Shown here: positions 16,448-25,961 of the stretch, in pieces | Layout: each line of letters opens with the position of its first letter | Numbering within the stretch: position 1 is the first letter of the stretch | Assembly: GCA_964501655.1 (NCBI GenBank) | Contig: CAZCTN010000002.1 | Coordinates: 1 to 64,000 of the forward strand | Length of the DNA stretch: 64,000 nucleotides | Reading direction: 5' to 3' | Origin: JAAYJK01 sp964501655 | Lineage (GTDB): Bacteria; Bacillota; Syntrophomonadia; Syntrophomonadales; Syntrophomonadaceae | Translations under genes and position numbers: made by a program | The notes under the pieces: model-generated | Told to the model about the DNA's origin: nothing | The model's database searches: none | The model's input: only the letters and a program-made list of their open reading frames with translations

Positions 16448-17857
16448 TTATCTATTATCTTCCTCATGATATTCCTCTTCTGTGTTTACTTCCCACAGGT
16501 CATAATTACTGCCCTGTATGTTTTTGGCGGCCAGCAAACCGGTAAGAATGGAATGATCCATGTTGTTATAGCGATGCAGTCCATTCCTGCCAATCGACTG
16601 GAAGTTTTCCAGGCCTCCAATATAATCCATAAGAACCGGCATGCTTTTCTGGTAATCGTCATCATAGACCGGGTAAGCTTTAGGAACCCTGATAACAAAA
16701 CCCCATTTAACCCAGTCTCTTTTTGCCAAACCTATATGACTTATTTCCTCTACTGCCTGTTCTATGAGGTCTTCATCAGGTGAGGACCACAGCTCATCTC
16801 CTTCGTTACAGAAATACTCCAAGCCTAGGGAACTGCATCCCTCTTCGGGAACCATTGATGGACTCCATCGTTTAAAATTCTGAATCCGTCCTAGCTTGAC
16901 CTCTGGTGAATGTACATAAATCCAATTATCCGGAAAGAGAAAATCGGAATTCAATGCTATATTAACGGACAGAAAATCTCGATATTTTAAAAGGTTGCCG
17001 GCTTCCAGTACAGGCTGTTGCGGAACCGGATGAACCATGCTAATAAAATCTCTCAAAGCTAGGCTGGAAATTACATGATCAGACTCCACTTCACTTTTGC
17101 CGCCTTTATGATTTAATACGGTCACCGCAGCTATTCTATTGTCCTTTATGTCAATACCGGTAACCTTCGTATTCAACCAGACCTGCCCACCTGATGCTTT
17201 AACTACATCTGCTATTGCTTCATACATCTGTCCCGGTCCTAACCTGGGATAGTTAAACTCTTCGATAAGGGTTTTGATCTGGTTTTTACGGAATTGTTTT
17301 AATAATGCGTTCACAACCGCTGATACCAGGGACAGTCCTTTAATCCTTTGGGCTGCCCATTCGGCTTTCAGTTCGGTGCAGGAAATACCCCATACTTTTT
17401 CTGTATAAGATTTGAAAAAGTGTTCATATAAACGCCTGCCAAAACGGTTGCTTACCCAGTCTTCAAAACTCTCCTCTGGTTTAATGGGATTTATTGTTAC
17501 TTTCATATAGCTTGCCAGTATCAAAATTGCTTCATATAGCCCCAAGCCAGCCAAGGCGTTAAATGGTTTGATGGGATAATCGAAAAACTTGTTACGATAG
17601 TAAATACGAGACAACCGAGGTCGCAGCAAGAATTCTTCTCCCAAAACCTCGTTCCATAGATCCTCTACTTCCTCTATCTTGGTAAAGAAACGATGGCCTC
17701 CCAGGTCAAAGCGATAACCTTTCTCCTCTACGGTTTTGCTTATTCCCCCGACCTGGGCTTCCTTCTCAATCAAGGTCACCTTATATCCTTCCCTAGCTAG
17801 GGCATAGCCAGCCGACAGACCGGCCGGTCCCGCACCCAGTATAATTACTTTCTGCAT
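16448..17857 (-). CDS. FAD-dependent oxidoreductase, UDP-galactopyranose mutase/protoporphyrinogen oxidase-like
   Basis: A 469-residue flavoprotein. Residues 4-20 are the dinucleotide-binding motif ILGAGPAGLSAGYALA, and ETHR-region motifs GGISKTVEEKGYRFDLGGH and FFDYPIKP follow. The FDLGGHRF and SYTEKVWG motifs are typical of a family of amine-oxidase-like proteins encoded in polysaccharide clusters. The true substrate is unknown; an NDP-sugar mutase-like or polyprenyl-linked reaction is a guess from context. It is followed by its neighbours GtrA and galE upstream on the same strand, consistent with a surface glycan operon. Confidence 0.82.
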   Translation of the reverse strand: MQKVIILGAGPAGLSAGYALAREGYKVTLIEKEAQVGGISKTVEEKGYRFDLGGHRFFTKIEEVEDLWNEVLGEEFLLRPRLSRIYYRNKFFDYPIKPFNALAGLGLYEAILILASYMKVTINPIKPEESFEDWVSNRFGRRLYEHFFKSYTEKVWGISCTELKAEWAAQRIKGLSLVSAVVNALLKQFRKNQIKTLIEEFNYPRLGPGQMYEAIADVVKASGGQVWLNTKVTGIDIKDNRIAAVTVLNHKGGKSEVESDHVISSLALRDFISMVHPVPQQPVLEAGNLLKYRDFLSVNIALNSDFLFPDNWIYVHSPEVKLGRIQNFKRWSPSMVPEEGCSSLGLEYFCNEGDELWSSPDEDLIEQAVEEISHIGLAKRDWVKWGFVIRVPKAYPVYDDDYQKSMPVLMDYIGGLENFQSIGRNGLHRYNNMDHSILTGLLAAKNIQGSNYDLWEVNTEEEYHEEDNR

Positions 17858-17883
17858 ATGATGTCTCTACCTCTTCCCCAGCT

Positions 17884-18318
17884 TTAATGTTCAAACAGAC
17901 TCCGGCGGGCAAAGAAATGAAAAAAGAAAACCGTAGCAACTGATATTGCTTTGGCATACATGTACCATAGGCCTATAATAACCAGCACATAGATAATCAA
18001 GTCATTCAGACCCAATCCCACCAGACCTATAAGAGAGTAATAAATAAATTCCTTGCTCCGAGTAAGCCTACCATTCTTAAAAACAAAGGCCCGGCCCAGG
18101 AAGTAATTAACCAGCAGTCCGCAAACAAAGGCAACGGTAGCTGCCTGCAGGTAATGCAACCTGAAGTATTCGACTAGGGTATACAAAAGACCTACATCTA
18201 CCATCAGGGCGGAAAAGCTTACCAAACCATATTTGAAGATATCTCTTAGTAGAGTCACGTATTTATTCGGTAAGTATGGTACGTTCTCAATCGGGGTTTC
18301 ATACTCCTTTAGGTTCAT
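17884..18318 (-). CDS. GtrA family membrane protein
   Basis: A 144-residue protein with four membrane segments, matching the GtrA family of small proteins thought to move polyprenyl-linked sugars or assist glycosylation at the membrane. Family patterns FKYGLVSFSALMVDVGLLY and VNYFLGRAFVFKNGR are present. The ORF opens at GTG 18357, but ATG 18318 has GGAGAG seven bases upstream and gives the normal GtrA length. It lies 26 bases before the FAD oxidoreductase gene and should be cotranscribed with it. Confidence 0.88.
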   Translation of the reverse strand: MNLKEYETPIENVPYLPNKYVTLLRDIFKYGLVSFSALMVDVGLLYTLVEYFRLHYLQAATVAFVCGLLVNYFLGRAFVFKNGRLTRSKEFIYYSLIGLVGLGLNDLIIYVLVIIGLWYMYAKAISVATVFFFHFFARRSLFEH

Positions 18319-18398
18319 GTATAATCTCTCCATCTCATTATCTGCTTCTGTTTTCACTAATATAGTTAATATCGTCTAAGGTATTAGCATTCTTTAAA

Positions 18399-19388
18399 TT
18401 ACTCTGTTTTATATCCCCAGGGATTTGAACGGTGCCACTGCCAAGCGCTGGCAACTATGCTTTCCAAGTCGGGGTATCTTGGCCGCCAACCCAGAACGGA
18501 CTTAATTTTAGCTGAACTGGCTACTAGAACAGTTGGGTCGCCCCAACGCCGGGGTGATATTTGGGCGGGTATCTCCTGACCCGTTATTCGCTCACACATC
18601 TTCAACACCTGCTGAACAGAAAAGCCTTGCTCGTTGCCTAAATTATAAATGCCTCCCGCTTCTCCGGCCGATAAGGCCTCCAGGCTAAGAACGTGAGCCC
18701 GGCTAATATCCGACACATGAATATAGTCTCTGATACAGGTTCCGTCGGGGGTTAGATAATCGTCGCCAAATATCTCCAGTCTCCGCCTCTGCCCCAGTAA
18801 TGTCTGCATAATAATAGGAATCAGGTGGGTTTCCGGCTGGTGATCTTCCCCTATATTATACCCCTCAGCAGCTCCGGCAGCATTAAAATAACGCAGTGAA
18901 ATCCAGCGCAAGCCATATATCTGAGCATACCATATCATCATATCTTCAAACATTATTTTGGTAGCCCCATAGACGTTGATAGGATTAAGGGGATGGGTTT
19001 CTTTTATCGGCATATCCTCGGGACTGCCGTAAACTGCAGCTGATGAAGAGAACACCAGCATTCTAACCCCTGATTTAACCAGAGTATCTAAAAACACAGC
19101 CCCTTTGCCAACATTGTTTGTAAAAAATAATCCCGGGTCCTGCATAGAAACCCCTACCGTACTCTCCGCAGCAAGATGCACAACTGCGTCAATTCCGTAT
19201 TCCGAAATTAACCTGCCCACAAGTACTTCATCAGCAATATCTCCTAAAATAAGAGGGATATTGTTGACAGCTTGCCGGTGACCGGTCTGGAGGTTGTCCA
19301 ATACCACTACCTGCTGCCCAGCCTGCTGTAATTCTAACACTACATGACTTCCTATGTATCCCGCTCCGCCGGCGACTAATACTTTCAT
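18399..19388 (-). CDS. galE: UDP-glucose 4-epimerase
   Basis: A 329-residue short-chain dehydrogenase-type epimerase that interconverts UDP-glucose and UDP-galactose (or the N-acetyl forms). Visible are the NAD-binding GGAGYIGSH, VFSSSAAVYG with the catalytic Ser region, and the YGATK catalytic Tyr/Lys motif. The start at 19388 (MKVLVAGGAG) has AAGGA eight bases upstream; a 21-residue N-terminal extension opened by the longer frame is not family-like. It begins 46 bases downstream of the GT87-like gene. Confidence 0.95.
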   Translation of the reverse strand: MKVLVAGGAGYIGSHVVLELQQAGQQVVVLDNLQTGHRQAVNNIPLILGDIADEVLVGRLISEYGIDAVVHLAAESTVGVSMQDPGLFFTNNVGKGAVFLDTLVKSGVRMLVFSSSAAVYGSPEDMPIKETHPLNPINVYGATKIMFEDMMIWYAQIYGLRWISLRYFNAAGAAEGYNIGEDHQPETHLIPIIMQTLLGQRRRLEIFGDDYLTPDGTCIRDYIHVSDISRAHVLSLEALSAGEAGGIYNLGNEQGFSVQQVLKMCERITGQEIPAQISPRRWGDPTVLVASSAKIKSVLGWRPRYPDLESIVASAWQWHRSNPWGYKTE

Positions 19389-19434
19389 GACTACCATCCT
19401 TATACTAAGACTGTCCCAATATAAAAAGCAAGCT

Positions 19435-20592
19435 TCATACCTTGCTCCCATTTAATTTTAGTATATTTATCGGCCAATATAAACAATGTATCCTACGGAA
19501 TAAAATTATTAACAACAAAGTAACTGCTATGGGTGCTATTTGAATATGAGTCAAATGAACAATGGGCAGATTTATCATGGGCATAAAAAACAAAAACAAC
19601 AATACAGCAAATTCCCCCTTTAGTAATTCTGTATTTATTATCTCTTTGCAATACCAAAATATGGGTAATGCTAGAATAACTAAATCATACTGCATTGCAT
19701 AGGGCGTAGTTAACAATATCCCACTGGATAATACGATATTTCTTATTAATTTAGAGGAAATATATCTCCATACCAAACACACTATTATTATTATAATGAT
19801 GGAAACGAAGGTCTGAATAATTAACGACAGTTGGTAATTATCCGTAATTAAACGACTGAAAGTATAAAAAGTTGTCTGTATACCTGAGACACTTGCCCAA
19901 TCTTCAACCAAGGCTAGATTGGCGCTACTAGGTATAGTGTTCAGGTATTCTCTCCATGTTTTTAAACCAAATATAACAACAGATGTAAAAACTGAAGCAC
20001 CAGCGAAAAAAACTGACCAAATAAGTGCCTTCCAATGTCTCCCTATTAGTAGTACCAACAGAGGTAAAAAAGCAAAATGAGGTTTATAGCATAATAAACC
20101 AAACATTAATCCAGATAACATCGGATTACTTTCAATGAGTAAAATTCCATTTCCGAGCAAAAAAGCAGTGAGAAAGCCATTCTGGCCCCATAATAAATTC
20201 ATTAATGTCCCCGGAAATGCTAGGGCCGCCATAATAGACAACTTACCAGGCAGTATTTTGTTAACTGTAAATAGATAGGCCGATGTTGTTAACAATATCC
20301 ATATAAATAAAGCATACCGGTACGATAATAAGGCAAAAGGGAAAATCATCAATAAGAAAATAGGCGGGTAGAAGAAGCCTAACAAGTAAGGAGCTTCTCT
20401 TCCCAAAACGCTTTCTATAACCGAATGATGTAAGTCTATATTATAAACCATTTCAGGTTGTCCAAATAGAGCCAGATGGGAAGCAGAATAAAAGATGCTG
20501 AAATCAACACCTAATATATCCTTTATTAATATATTCATTGTAGAAACACAAAAAAGAGCGCAACAAAATAGTATTATTCTTTTGTTCGTCAA
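19435..20592 (-). CDS. DUF2029/GT87-like polyprenyl-sugar glycosyltransferase
   Basis: A 385-residue membrane protein with about 10 hydrophobic segments and a family-typical first loop (KDILGVDFSIFYSASHLALFGQPEMVY), as in DUF2029/GT87 polyprenyl-phosphomannose-dependent mannosyltransferases. The conserved Asp in GVDF is the likely catalytic base. The gene is visibly more AT-rich than its neighbours, a possible sign of transfer. The only start in frame is TTG 20592 and it has no convincing Shine-Dalgarno; a GAGGGGG about 35 bases upstream is in frame but precedes no standard start codon. Donor and acceptor are unknown. Confidence 0.75.
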   Translation of the reverse strand: MTNKRIILFCCALFCVSTMNILIKDILGVDFSIFYSASHLALFGQPEMVYNIDLHHSVIESVLGREAPYLLGFFYPPIFLLMIFPFALLSYRYALFIWILLTTSAYLFTVNKILPGKLSIMAALAFPGTLMNLLWGQNGFLTAFLLGNGILLIESNPMLSGLMFGLLCYKPHFAFLPLLVLLIGRHWKALIWSVFFAGASVFTSVVIFGLKTWREYLNTIPSSANLALVEDWASVSGIQTTFYTFSRLITDNYQLSLIIQTFVSIIIIIIVCLVWRYISSKLIRNIVLSSGILLTTPYAMQYDLVILALPIFWYCKEIINTELLKGEFAVLLFLFFMPMINLPIVHLTHIQIAPIAVTLLLIILFRRIHCLYWPINILKLNGSKV

Positions 20593-21091
20593 AACTGGAA
20601 TTTTTCTAATAATATCTAACGGTTCCCCCTCTATATTGATAAATCTATCACATCCTTAACTATCATAACTAATTAAGCTGCCTACCTAAAGGATTCACAG
20701 GATTACAATTACTGCTCTCTCGTATTTGTAGAAAGGATAATGCTAAGCTCTTACCACGTCCACAAACGGTAATTCTAACCCGAGGATAACGGCTTGTATT
20801 ATTACTTTGTTTATACTCTTAATTTGTAACACATCATAATCTTAGAACTTATGTATTTTGGTGTCAATAATTGCTTGGCGGGTCATGAAAGTCCAAGCTA
20901 GTACAGCCTATTTAGCTCATGTTTTCAAAGCAAGTTTTCTAGAAATGAATTCTTTTCCCATTTTCTCCCTCTCCTCCAACTTATAGAATCCCATCCATTT
21001 AGCCATAATAAATAAAGTGAAGCCTGATTTCAGCCGGCATAAAAAGTGGGCTGTAATCATATACTTATTGATAGACATGACGGAGGTAAAA
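20593..21091. other. AT-rich divergent intergenic region
   Basis: Nearly 500 bases between the GT87-like gene and manC. No credible gene: the small frames inside lack ribosome sites. No riboswitch or strong hairpin was recognised; it should hold the promoters of the two divergent transcripts. Confidence 0.5.
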
Positions 21092-22138
21092 ATGATTGCA
21101 GTAATTCTAGCGGGGGGCAAAGGACTTCGATTATGGCCGGAAAGCCGTCAGCAGAGGCCCAAGCAGCTCTGCAAGTTGGTCAATAATAGATCTATGCTGG
21201 ACAATACCATTGATCGCCTGGCGGATGCCGGGGCGAGTAATATCATAATAATTACCAGTGAGGATCTCCAGCCGGGTATAGAAGAGATCGTAGAGGATCG
21301 TCCCGATGCCTATATGATCGAGATTCTGACCGAGCCGGAGGGGAAAAACACGGCACCGGCAGTGGGTTTAGTGCTGGCCCGGCTGCAGGAGGAGCATCCC
21401 GACGCGATAGTTGGCTTTTTCCCGGCCGACCACCACGTCAGTAATCCTGGGGCTTTTGCCGATAGTATAGTACGCGCCGTAAAGGCGGCCGAACAGGGGC
21501 ATATCGCTACCATTGGCATCGCTCCCGACCGTCCCGAGACCGGATACGGATATATAGAGAAAACCAAATGGGAGATCGGGGAAATAGGAAACGTATACCA
21601 GGTCAACTCCTTCTGCGAAAAACCGGATCTTCCTACTGCCCAGGGTTATTTAAACTCGGGCCAATATGTTTGGAACGCCGGCATTTATGTCAGTTCCGCC
21701 CAAGTGTTAATGGATGAGTTCCAGACTCACCTGCCGGATATTTACCAGAAAATCAACAGCGGTTTGGAGGCTTATCTATCCTCTTATGCTGACCTGCCCT
21801 GCATTTCCCTGGATTATGGCATAGCGGAAAAATCAAACCGGATGGCGGTGGTCCCCGCTGATTTTGGCTGGTGCGACCTGGGCAGCTGGAATGCCCTGGC
21901 TGATATCCACAGCCAGGATGAACTGAGCAATGTTTGTACAGGCTCTGATATCGTGGTTCTGGACAGTCGGAACTGTGTGGTCAAGCAGAGCGAAAAGACC
22001 ATCGTGCTTTACGGGGTGCAGGATACTCTGGTGGTGGAGACGGACGATATCATCCTGGTATCCAATCGCCATCGCTCCCAGGATATACGCAAGGTTACGG
22101 AGATACTGAAGGAGAAGGAAAGGCTGGATCTGCTGTGA
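21092..22138 (+). CDS. manC: Mannose-1-phosphate guanylyltransferase
   Basis: A 348-residue nucleotidyltransferase making GDP-mannose from mannose-1-phosphate and GTP. The signature loop LAGGKGLRLWPESRQQRPKQ (residues 6-25) is intact, as are FFPADHH and the VEKP-equivalent FCEKPD. There is no C-terminal phosphomannose isomerase domain, so it is the short form. GGAGG sits six bases before ATG 21092; the upstream in-frame ATGs lack one. It is followed by the phosphomannomutase gene. Confidence 0.94.
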   Translation: MIAVILAGGKGLRLWPESRQQRPKQLCKLVNNRSMLDNTIDRLADAGASNIIIITSEDLQPGIEEIVEDRPDAYMIEILTEPEGKNTAPAVGLVLARLQEEHPDAIVGFFPADHHVSNPGAFADSIVRAVKAAEQGHIATIGIAPDRPETGYGYIEKTKWEIGEIGNVYQVNSFCEKPDLPTAQGYLNSGQYVWNAGIYVSSAQVLMDEFQTHLPDIYQKINSGLEAYLSSYADLPCISLDYGIAEKSNRMAVVPADFGWCDLGSWNALADIHSQDELSNVCTGSDIVVLDSRNCVVKQSEKTIVLYGVQDTLVVETDDIILVSNRHRSQDIRKVTEILKEKERLDLL

Positions 22139-22207
22139 GGAATTGCCCCTCTTGATCAGGCATAAAAAGTAAATGCCCTTAATATACTTACCCGTGTGCA
22201 AAAACTA

Positions 22208-23599
22208 ATGCGAGGAGGAGATATTATCCAGCATATATTTCGCCAGTATGATATCAGGGGTGTGGTCGGAGAAGAGCTGAGCCAGGAATTGATGAGCGAC
22301 ATTGCCCGGGCTTTTGCGGCCATGGCTTTTCGGCAGGATCAGCATACTATCCTGGTAGGCCGGGACAACCGAAGTTCTTCGCCTTTGATGAGAGATATTG
22401 TAATAGAGTCCCTGTTGGACTCAGGTTGTGATGTTATGGATCTGGGCCTGGTTATTACCCCCATGTTTTATTACGCTGCCCGCCGCCTCAACCTCCCGGC
22501 CGGCATGATGATAACTGCCAGTCACAATCCCGGAGAATATAACGGATGCAAGATGCTGTTGGGGGATTCCACCATATACGGTGAGCAGATCCGGCAGATC
22601 TACCAGATGATTCAAAACCGGGATTTCATAAGAGGCCCCCGGGGTATGATCTATGACTATGACATAAGCGATGAGTACATCGAGATGATAAAGAACCGGG
22701 TTAGGATGGGTCCTGACATACCTGAGATTGTAGTTGATTGCGGCAACGGCAGCGCCTCTCTTTTTGCCCCCCGGGTGTTCAGAAGCCTGGGCGGTAAAGT
22801 GACTGAACTATATTGCGACTCTGATCCTACCTTTCCCCATCATCATCCTGACCCGGTCAACCCGGAGAATATGGTTGATCTGATTCGGGAAGTACAGCGC
22901 AGTGGTGCAGCTATAGGCATAGGCATCGACGGGGACGGTGACCGCCTGGGGGTGGTTGACGCCCAGGGCAATCTTATCTGGGGAGACATGTTGATGATCC
23001 TGTTCTGGCGGGATATCCTTACCCGGCATCCAGGGGCTCAGTGCATAGTAGAGGTTAAATGCTCCCAGAGCCTCATTGATGAAATCGAAAAACTGGGGGG
23101 AAAGCCTATCATTTACAAGACCGGCCATTCCCTAATCAAGGCTAAAATGAAAGAAATCGGCGCCGTATTTACCGGGGAAATGTCCGGCCATATGTTTTTT
23201 GCGGATGAATATTATGGTTATGACGATGCTCTTTACGCCGGGGCTCGTTTATTATCTCTGCTCTCCCATAGTCGGCAGAGCATCACGGAGATGCTGGCCG
23301 ATATCAACAAATACTACTCGACCCCGGAAATTCGTCTGCCCAGCACCGATGAAGAGAAGTTCCGGGTAGTGGACCGAGTCCTGGACCACTTCCGGAAACA
23401 GTACCAGATAATCGATGTCGATGGAGCCAGGATAATATTTCCCCATGGATGGGCCTTGGTCCGGGCTTCCAACACCGGCCCGGAATTGATTGTCCGCTGT
23501 GAAGGGGATACTTCCGAGGCTCTGGAGAGGATAAAAAATGAATTGTTCGCTTTTCTGGAAAGGATCGGAGCAGTACCGGTATCCGCTCCCGCAGTTTAA
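22208..23599 (+). CDS. manB: Phosphomannomutase/phosphoglucomutase
   Basis: An alpha-D-phosphohexomutase of about 460 residues converting mannose-6-P or glucose-6-P to the 1-phosphate. Domains run in order with the phosphoserine loop TASHNPGEYNGCK, metal site DGDGDRLGVVD, sugar-binding GEMSGH and C-terminal phosphate loop RASNTGPELIVRCE. The start is uncertain. GTG 22196 and ATG 22208 have no Shine-Dalgarno, whereas a strong GAGGAGGAG lies inside the frame at 22212-22220, directly before ATT ATC and the family-conserved HIFRQYDIRG. Initiation may thus be at ATT 22223 or ATC 22226. With manC it forms the GDP-mannose pathway. Confidence 0.9.
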   Translation: MRGGDIIQHIFRQYDIRGVVGEELSQELMSDIARAFAAMAFRQDQHTILVGRDNRSSSPLMRDIVIESLLDSGCDVMDLGLVITPMFYYAARRLNLPAGMMITASHNPGEYNGCKMLLGDSTIYGEQIRQIYQMIQNRDFIRGPRGMIYDYDISDEYIEMIKNRVRMGPDIPEIVVDCGNGSASLFAPRVFRSLGGKVTELYCDSDPTFPHHHPDPVNPENMVDLIREVQRSGAAIGIGIDGDGDRLGVVDAQGNLIWGDMLMILFWRDILTRHPGAQCIVEVKCSQSLIDEIEKLGGKPIIYKTGHSLIKAKMKEIGAVFTGEMSGHMFFADEYYGYDDALYAGARLLSLLSHSRQSITEMLADINKYYSTPEIRLPSTDEEKFRVVDRVLDHFRKQYQIIDVDGARIIFPHGWALVRASNTGPELIVRCEGDTSEALERIKNELFAFLERIGAVPVSAPAV

Positions 23600-23725
23600 C
23601 CTGGGTATAAGCCCGGCGAACCCCCATGGTGGTGCTGCAGGGAGCTGGTGATGCTTAAAAGTATTTATGCCTGCCTGTGGAATAATGGCATTTGTTAGTT
23701 ATAACAATGGTGAAGGAGTGAAAAA

Positions 23726-24919
23726 ATGGCTGTACTAAACCTGGGAACCTATCCTCCCAAACAATGCGGCATTGCTACTTTTTCCATGGATTTGCGCAAC
23801 AGCCTGCTGATCCATGGGAATGAAGTTAAGGTAATGGCTGTCTCGGAGGAGAAAAATAAATATGAATATCCGCCGGAAGTTGTCTTTGAAATAGACCGGC
23901 AGCATCGACCTGATTATTTTGCAGCGGCTTCTTTTATCAACTCAGCAGCGGACGTTGAGCTGGTGATCATACAACATGAATATGGCATCTTTGGCGGGAT
24001 GGACGGTGAGTATATTATGGACCTGGTCGGCATGCTGCTCAAGCCCTATGTGCTGGTAACTCATACGGTACTGCCCAATCCCACCCGCAGCTGCAAGAAC
24101 ATCCTGAATTACCTGGCCGGACGGGCCTCAGCCGTAGTATCCATGACCAGAAACTCCATGATGCTGATGTCTGACCTGTATGAGGCTCCCCCGGAGCTGA
24201 TCTATTTGATTGCTCACGGAGTACCCGAGTTCAAAGTTCAGGATAGTGATTTGCTCAAGAACAAATACGGACTGCAGGGTAGGGATATAATCAGTACTTT
24301 TGGTTTGATCGGACCGGGCAAAGGCCTGGAACTGGGTATTGAAGCGGTAGCGGGCCTTACTGAGGACTATCCCCGGATTATCTACCTGATCCTTGGACGA
24401 ACCCATCCCATGCTGGTAGAATATGAAGGAGAGAAGTATCGTCATATGCTGGAAACAATGGTAAGCCGTCTGGGAATCGAAGATAATGTCCGCTTTGTCA
24501 ATAAATATTTGAGCAATGAAGAATTGGGGGAATACCTGTATATGACCGATATCTACCTTAGTCCTTACCCCAACAAGGATCAGGCGGTGAGCGGAACCAT
24601 GGCCTTTGCGGTAGGCTGCGGACGGGCTATCGTGTCCACCCCTTACTCCTATGCGGCTGAAACCCTGGCTGAAGGCCGGGGCCTGGTGGCCAATCAGGCT
24701 GATCCCTGGGAGCTGGCTGATCTCATGGAGGAGATCCTGCAGAACCCAGCCTTGAAACAGGATCTGCAGCGCAAGGCCTGGAAGTTGGGTAAAAACTGGA
24801 CCTGGCCCAGTGTGGGCAGGCAGTACACGGATATGTTCAACTCGATGCTGGATGTGGATAGTGGATTATTATGGAAGGACAGAAATCTGAGTTATGCTAA
24901 CTTACCGACATTTTCTTAA
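23726..24919 (+). CDS. GT4-family glycosyltransferase
   Basis: A 397-residue GT-B glycosyltransferase. The N-terminal half carries TYPPKQCGIATFSMDL, typical of a subgroup of GT4 enzymes, and the C-terminal half shows STFGLIGPGKGLELGIEAV and YLSPYPNKDQAVSGTMAFAV, the nucleotide-sugar site with its conserved E/Q region. Given manC and manB just upstream, GDP-mannose is the likely donor (inference). AAGGAG lies eight bases before the ATG. Its 3' end overlaps the following gene by 26 bases. Confidence 0.9.
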   Translation: MAVLNLGTYPPKQCGIATFSMDLRNSLLIHGNEVKVMAVSEEKNKYEYPPEVVFEIDRQHRPDYFAAASFINSAADVELVIIQHEYGIFGGMDGEYIMDLVGMLLKPYVLVTHTVLPNPTRSCKNILNYLAGRASAVVSMTRNSMMLMSDLYEAPPELIYLIAHGVPEFKVQDSDLLKNKYGLQGRDIISTFGLIGPGKGLELGIEAVAGLTEDYPRIIYLILGRTHPMLVEYEGEKYRHMLETMVSRLGIEDNVRFVNKYLSNEELGEYLYMTDIYLSPYPNKDQAVSGTMAFAVGCGRAIVSTPYSYAAETLAEGRGLVANQADPWELADLMEEILQNPALKQDLQRKAWKLGKNWTWPSVGRQYTDMFNSMLDVDSGLLWKDRNLSYANLPTFS

Positions 24920-25907
24920 AATGACCGATGATACCGGCATTCTTCAGTTTTCCCGCCTGGATCAGCCTGATCCTGATAGCGGCCATACCCTGGACGATAA
25001 TGCCCGGGCATTGATGCTGTCTATCTTCATGGAAGACGGGCATGATCTGGCTATGAAGTTCCTTGGCTTCATGGATGACTGTCGGCAGGAGGACGGCAGC
25101 TGGTCAAATCTGCTGCTGAAAGGACGATACAGCTCCTTGATCAATTCCGAGGACTCCATCGGCCGCGCCCTGCTGGCCTGCAGTGTGGGCTATTCCAACT
25201 GTGAGTGGGAGGATGTCAAACTTGGCTGCCGCAACATGCTGCAGGATAATCTGCCTCTAACGATAAATTTTACTTCCCCGCGGGCTGTGGCCTATACCCT
25301 GACCGCTCTGGCCCTGGGCGAGGCAGTCAAGAAGGTCCATACCATTAATACCATGGCCGAATATTTACTGAGTCTTTACCAAAATACCCGAAGCAAGGGC
25401 TGGTACTGGTTTGAAAACTATATGACCTATTGCAACGGTATTTTGCCCCAGGCCATGATAGCAGCATACGAGATTACCGGAGATAAACGGCATCTGAAGG
25501 TCGGGCTGGAAAGCCTGAACTTCCTCAATGGCACCCTTTTTCGTGACGGTTATTTAAATATCATCGGTAACCAGGGCTGGTATCAGAAGGGCCAGGCCAT
25601 ACCGCTGTATGACCAGCAGCCGGTGGATGCGGCGTCCATTGCCTTTGCCTGTCATCAGGCTTATACCATGACAGCCAAAACCGAGTACTTGGAACTGGCC
25701 CGAAGAGCCCACGCCTGGTATTTCGGAGCCAATGTCAACGGTGCATCCCTTTATAATACTGATACCGGCGGCTGCTATGATGCCCTGACTCCTGCCGGGG
25801 TAAACCTTAACCAGGGAGCTGAAGCAGTGCTCTCCCTGCTGCTTACCGACCGGCTTATCAGCGCTTCGGCCGCCGCTTCCGAGACGGCAGCGGGTAAAAC
25901 CTCGTGA
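24894..25907 (+). CDS. Alpha/alpha-toroid (six-hairpin glycosidase-like) protein
   Basis: A 337-residue soluble protein made of repeated paired helices, as in the (alpha/alpha)6 barrel of six-hairpin glycosidases. Characteristic patches are GHTLDDNARALMLSI, GSWSNLL, SEDSIGRALLACSVGY, KGWYWFENYMTYCNGILP and QPVDAASIAFACHQAY. Acidic residues in the DDNAR and SEDS patches face where an active site would be. It overlaps the GT4 gene by 26 bases and is presumably coupled to it; I recall the two parts as single-chain fusions in other prokaryotes, which should be verified. It may trim or accept the mannoside made by the GT4. No signal peptide. Confidence 0.75.
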   Translation: MLTYRHFLKMTDDTGILQFSRLDQPDPDSGHTLDDNARALMLSIFMEDGHDLAMKFLGFMDDCRQEDGSWSNLLLKGRYSSLINSEDSIGRALLACSVGYSNCEWEDVKLGCRNMLQDNLPLTINFTSPRAVAYTLTALALGEAVKKVHTINTMAEYLLSLYQNTRSKGWYWFENYMTYCNGILPQAMIAAYEITGDKRHLKVGLESLNFLNGTLFRDGYLNIIGNQGWYQKGQAIPLYDQQPVDAASIAFACHQAYTMTAKTEYLELARRAHAWYFGANVNGASLYNTDTGGCYDALTPAGVNLNQGAEAVLSLLLTDRLISASAAASETAAGKTS

Positions 25908-25915
25908 TATGTGGT

Positions 25916-25960
25916 GTGACCGGGTTGCGGGTTGTTGCGGCCTTTTCCCCGGTCACTTTT
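25916..25960. terminator. Intrinsic terminator between convergent mannose genes
   Basis: GTGACCGGG pairs with CCCGGTCAC across a G/T-rich loop and is followed on the plus strand by TTTT. It sits nine bases after the toroid gene and just before the stop of the convergent GH130 fusion gene. Confidence 0.7.
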
Positions 25961-25961
25961 A

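Noticed and set aside
20917..21120. 67-codon minus-strand frame near the manC start
   Set aside because: Overlaps the manC start on the opposite strand, with no ribosome site or recognisable family.
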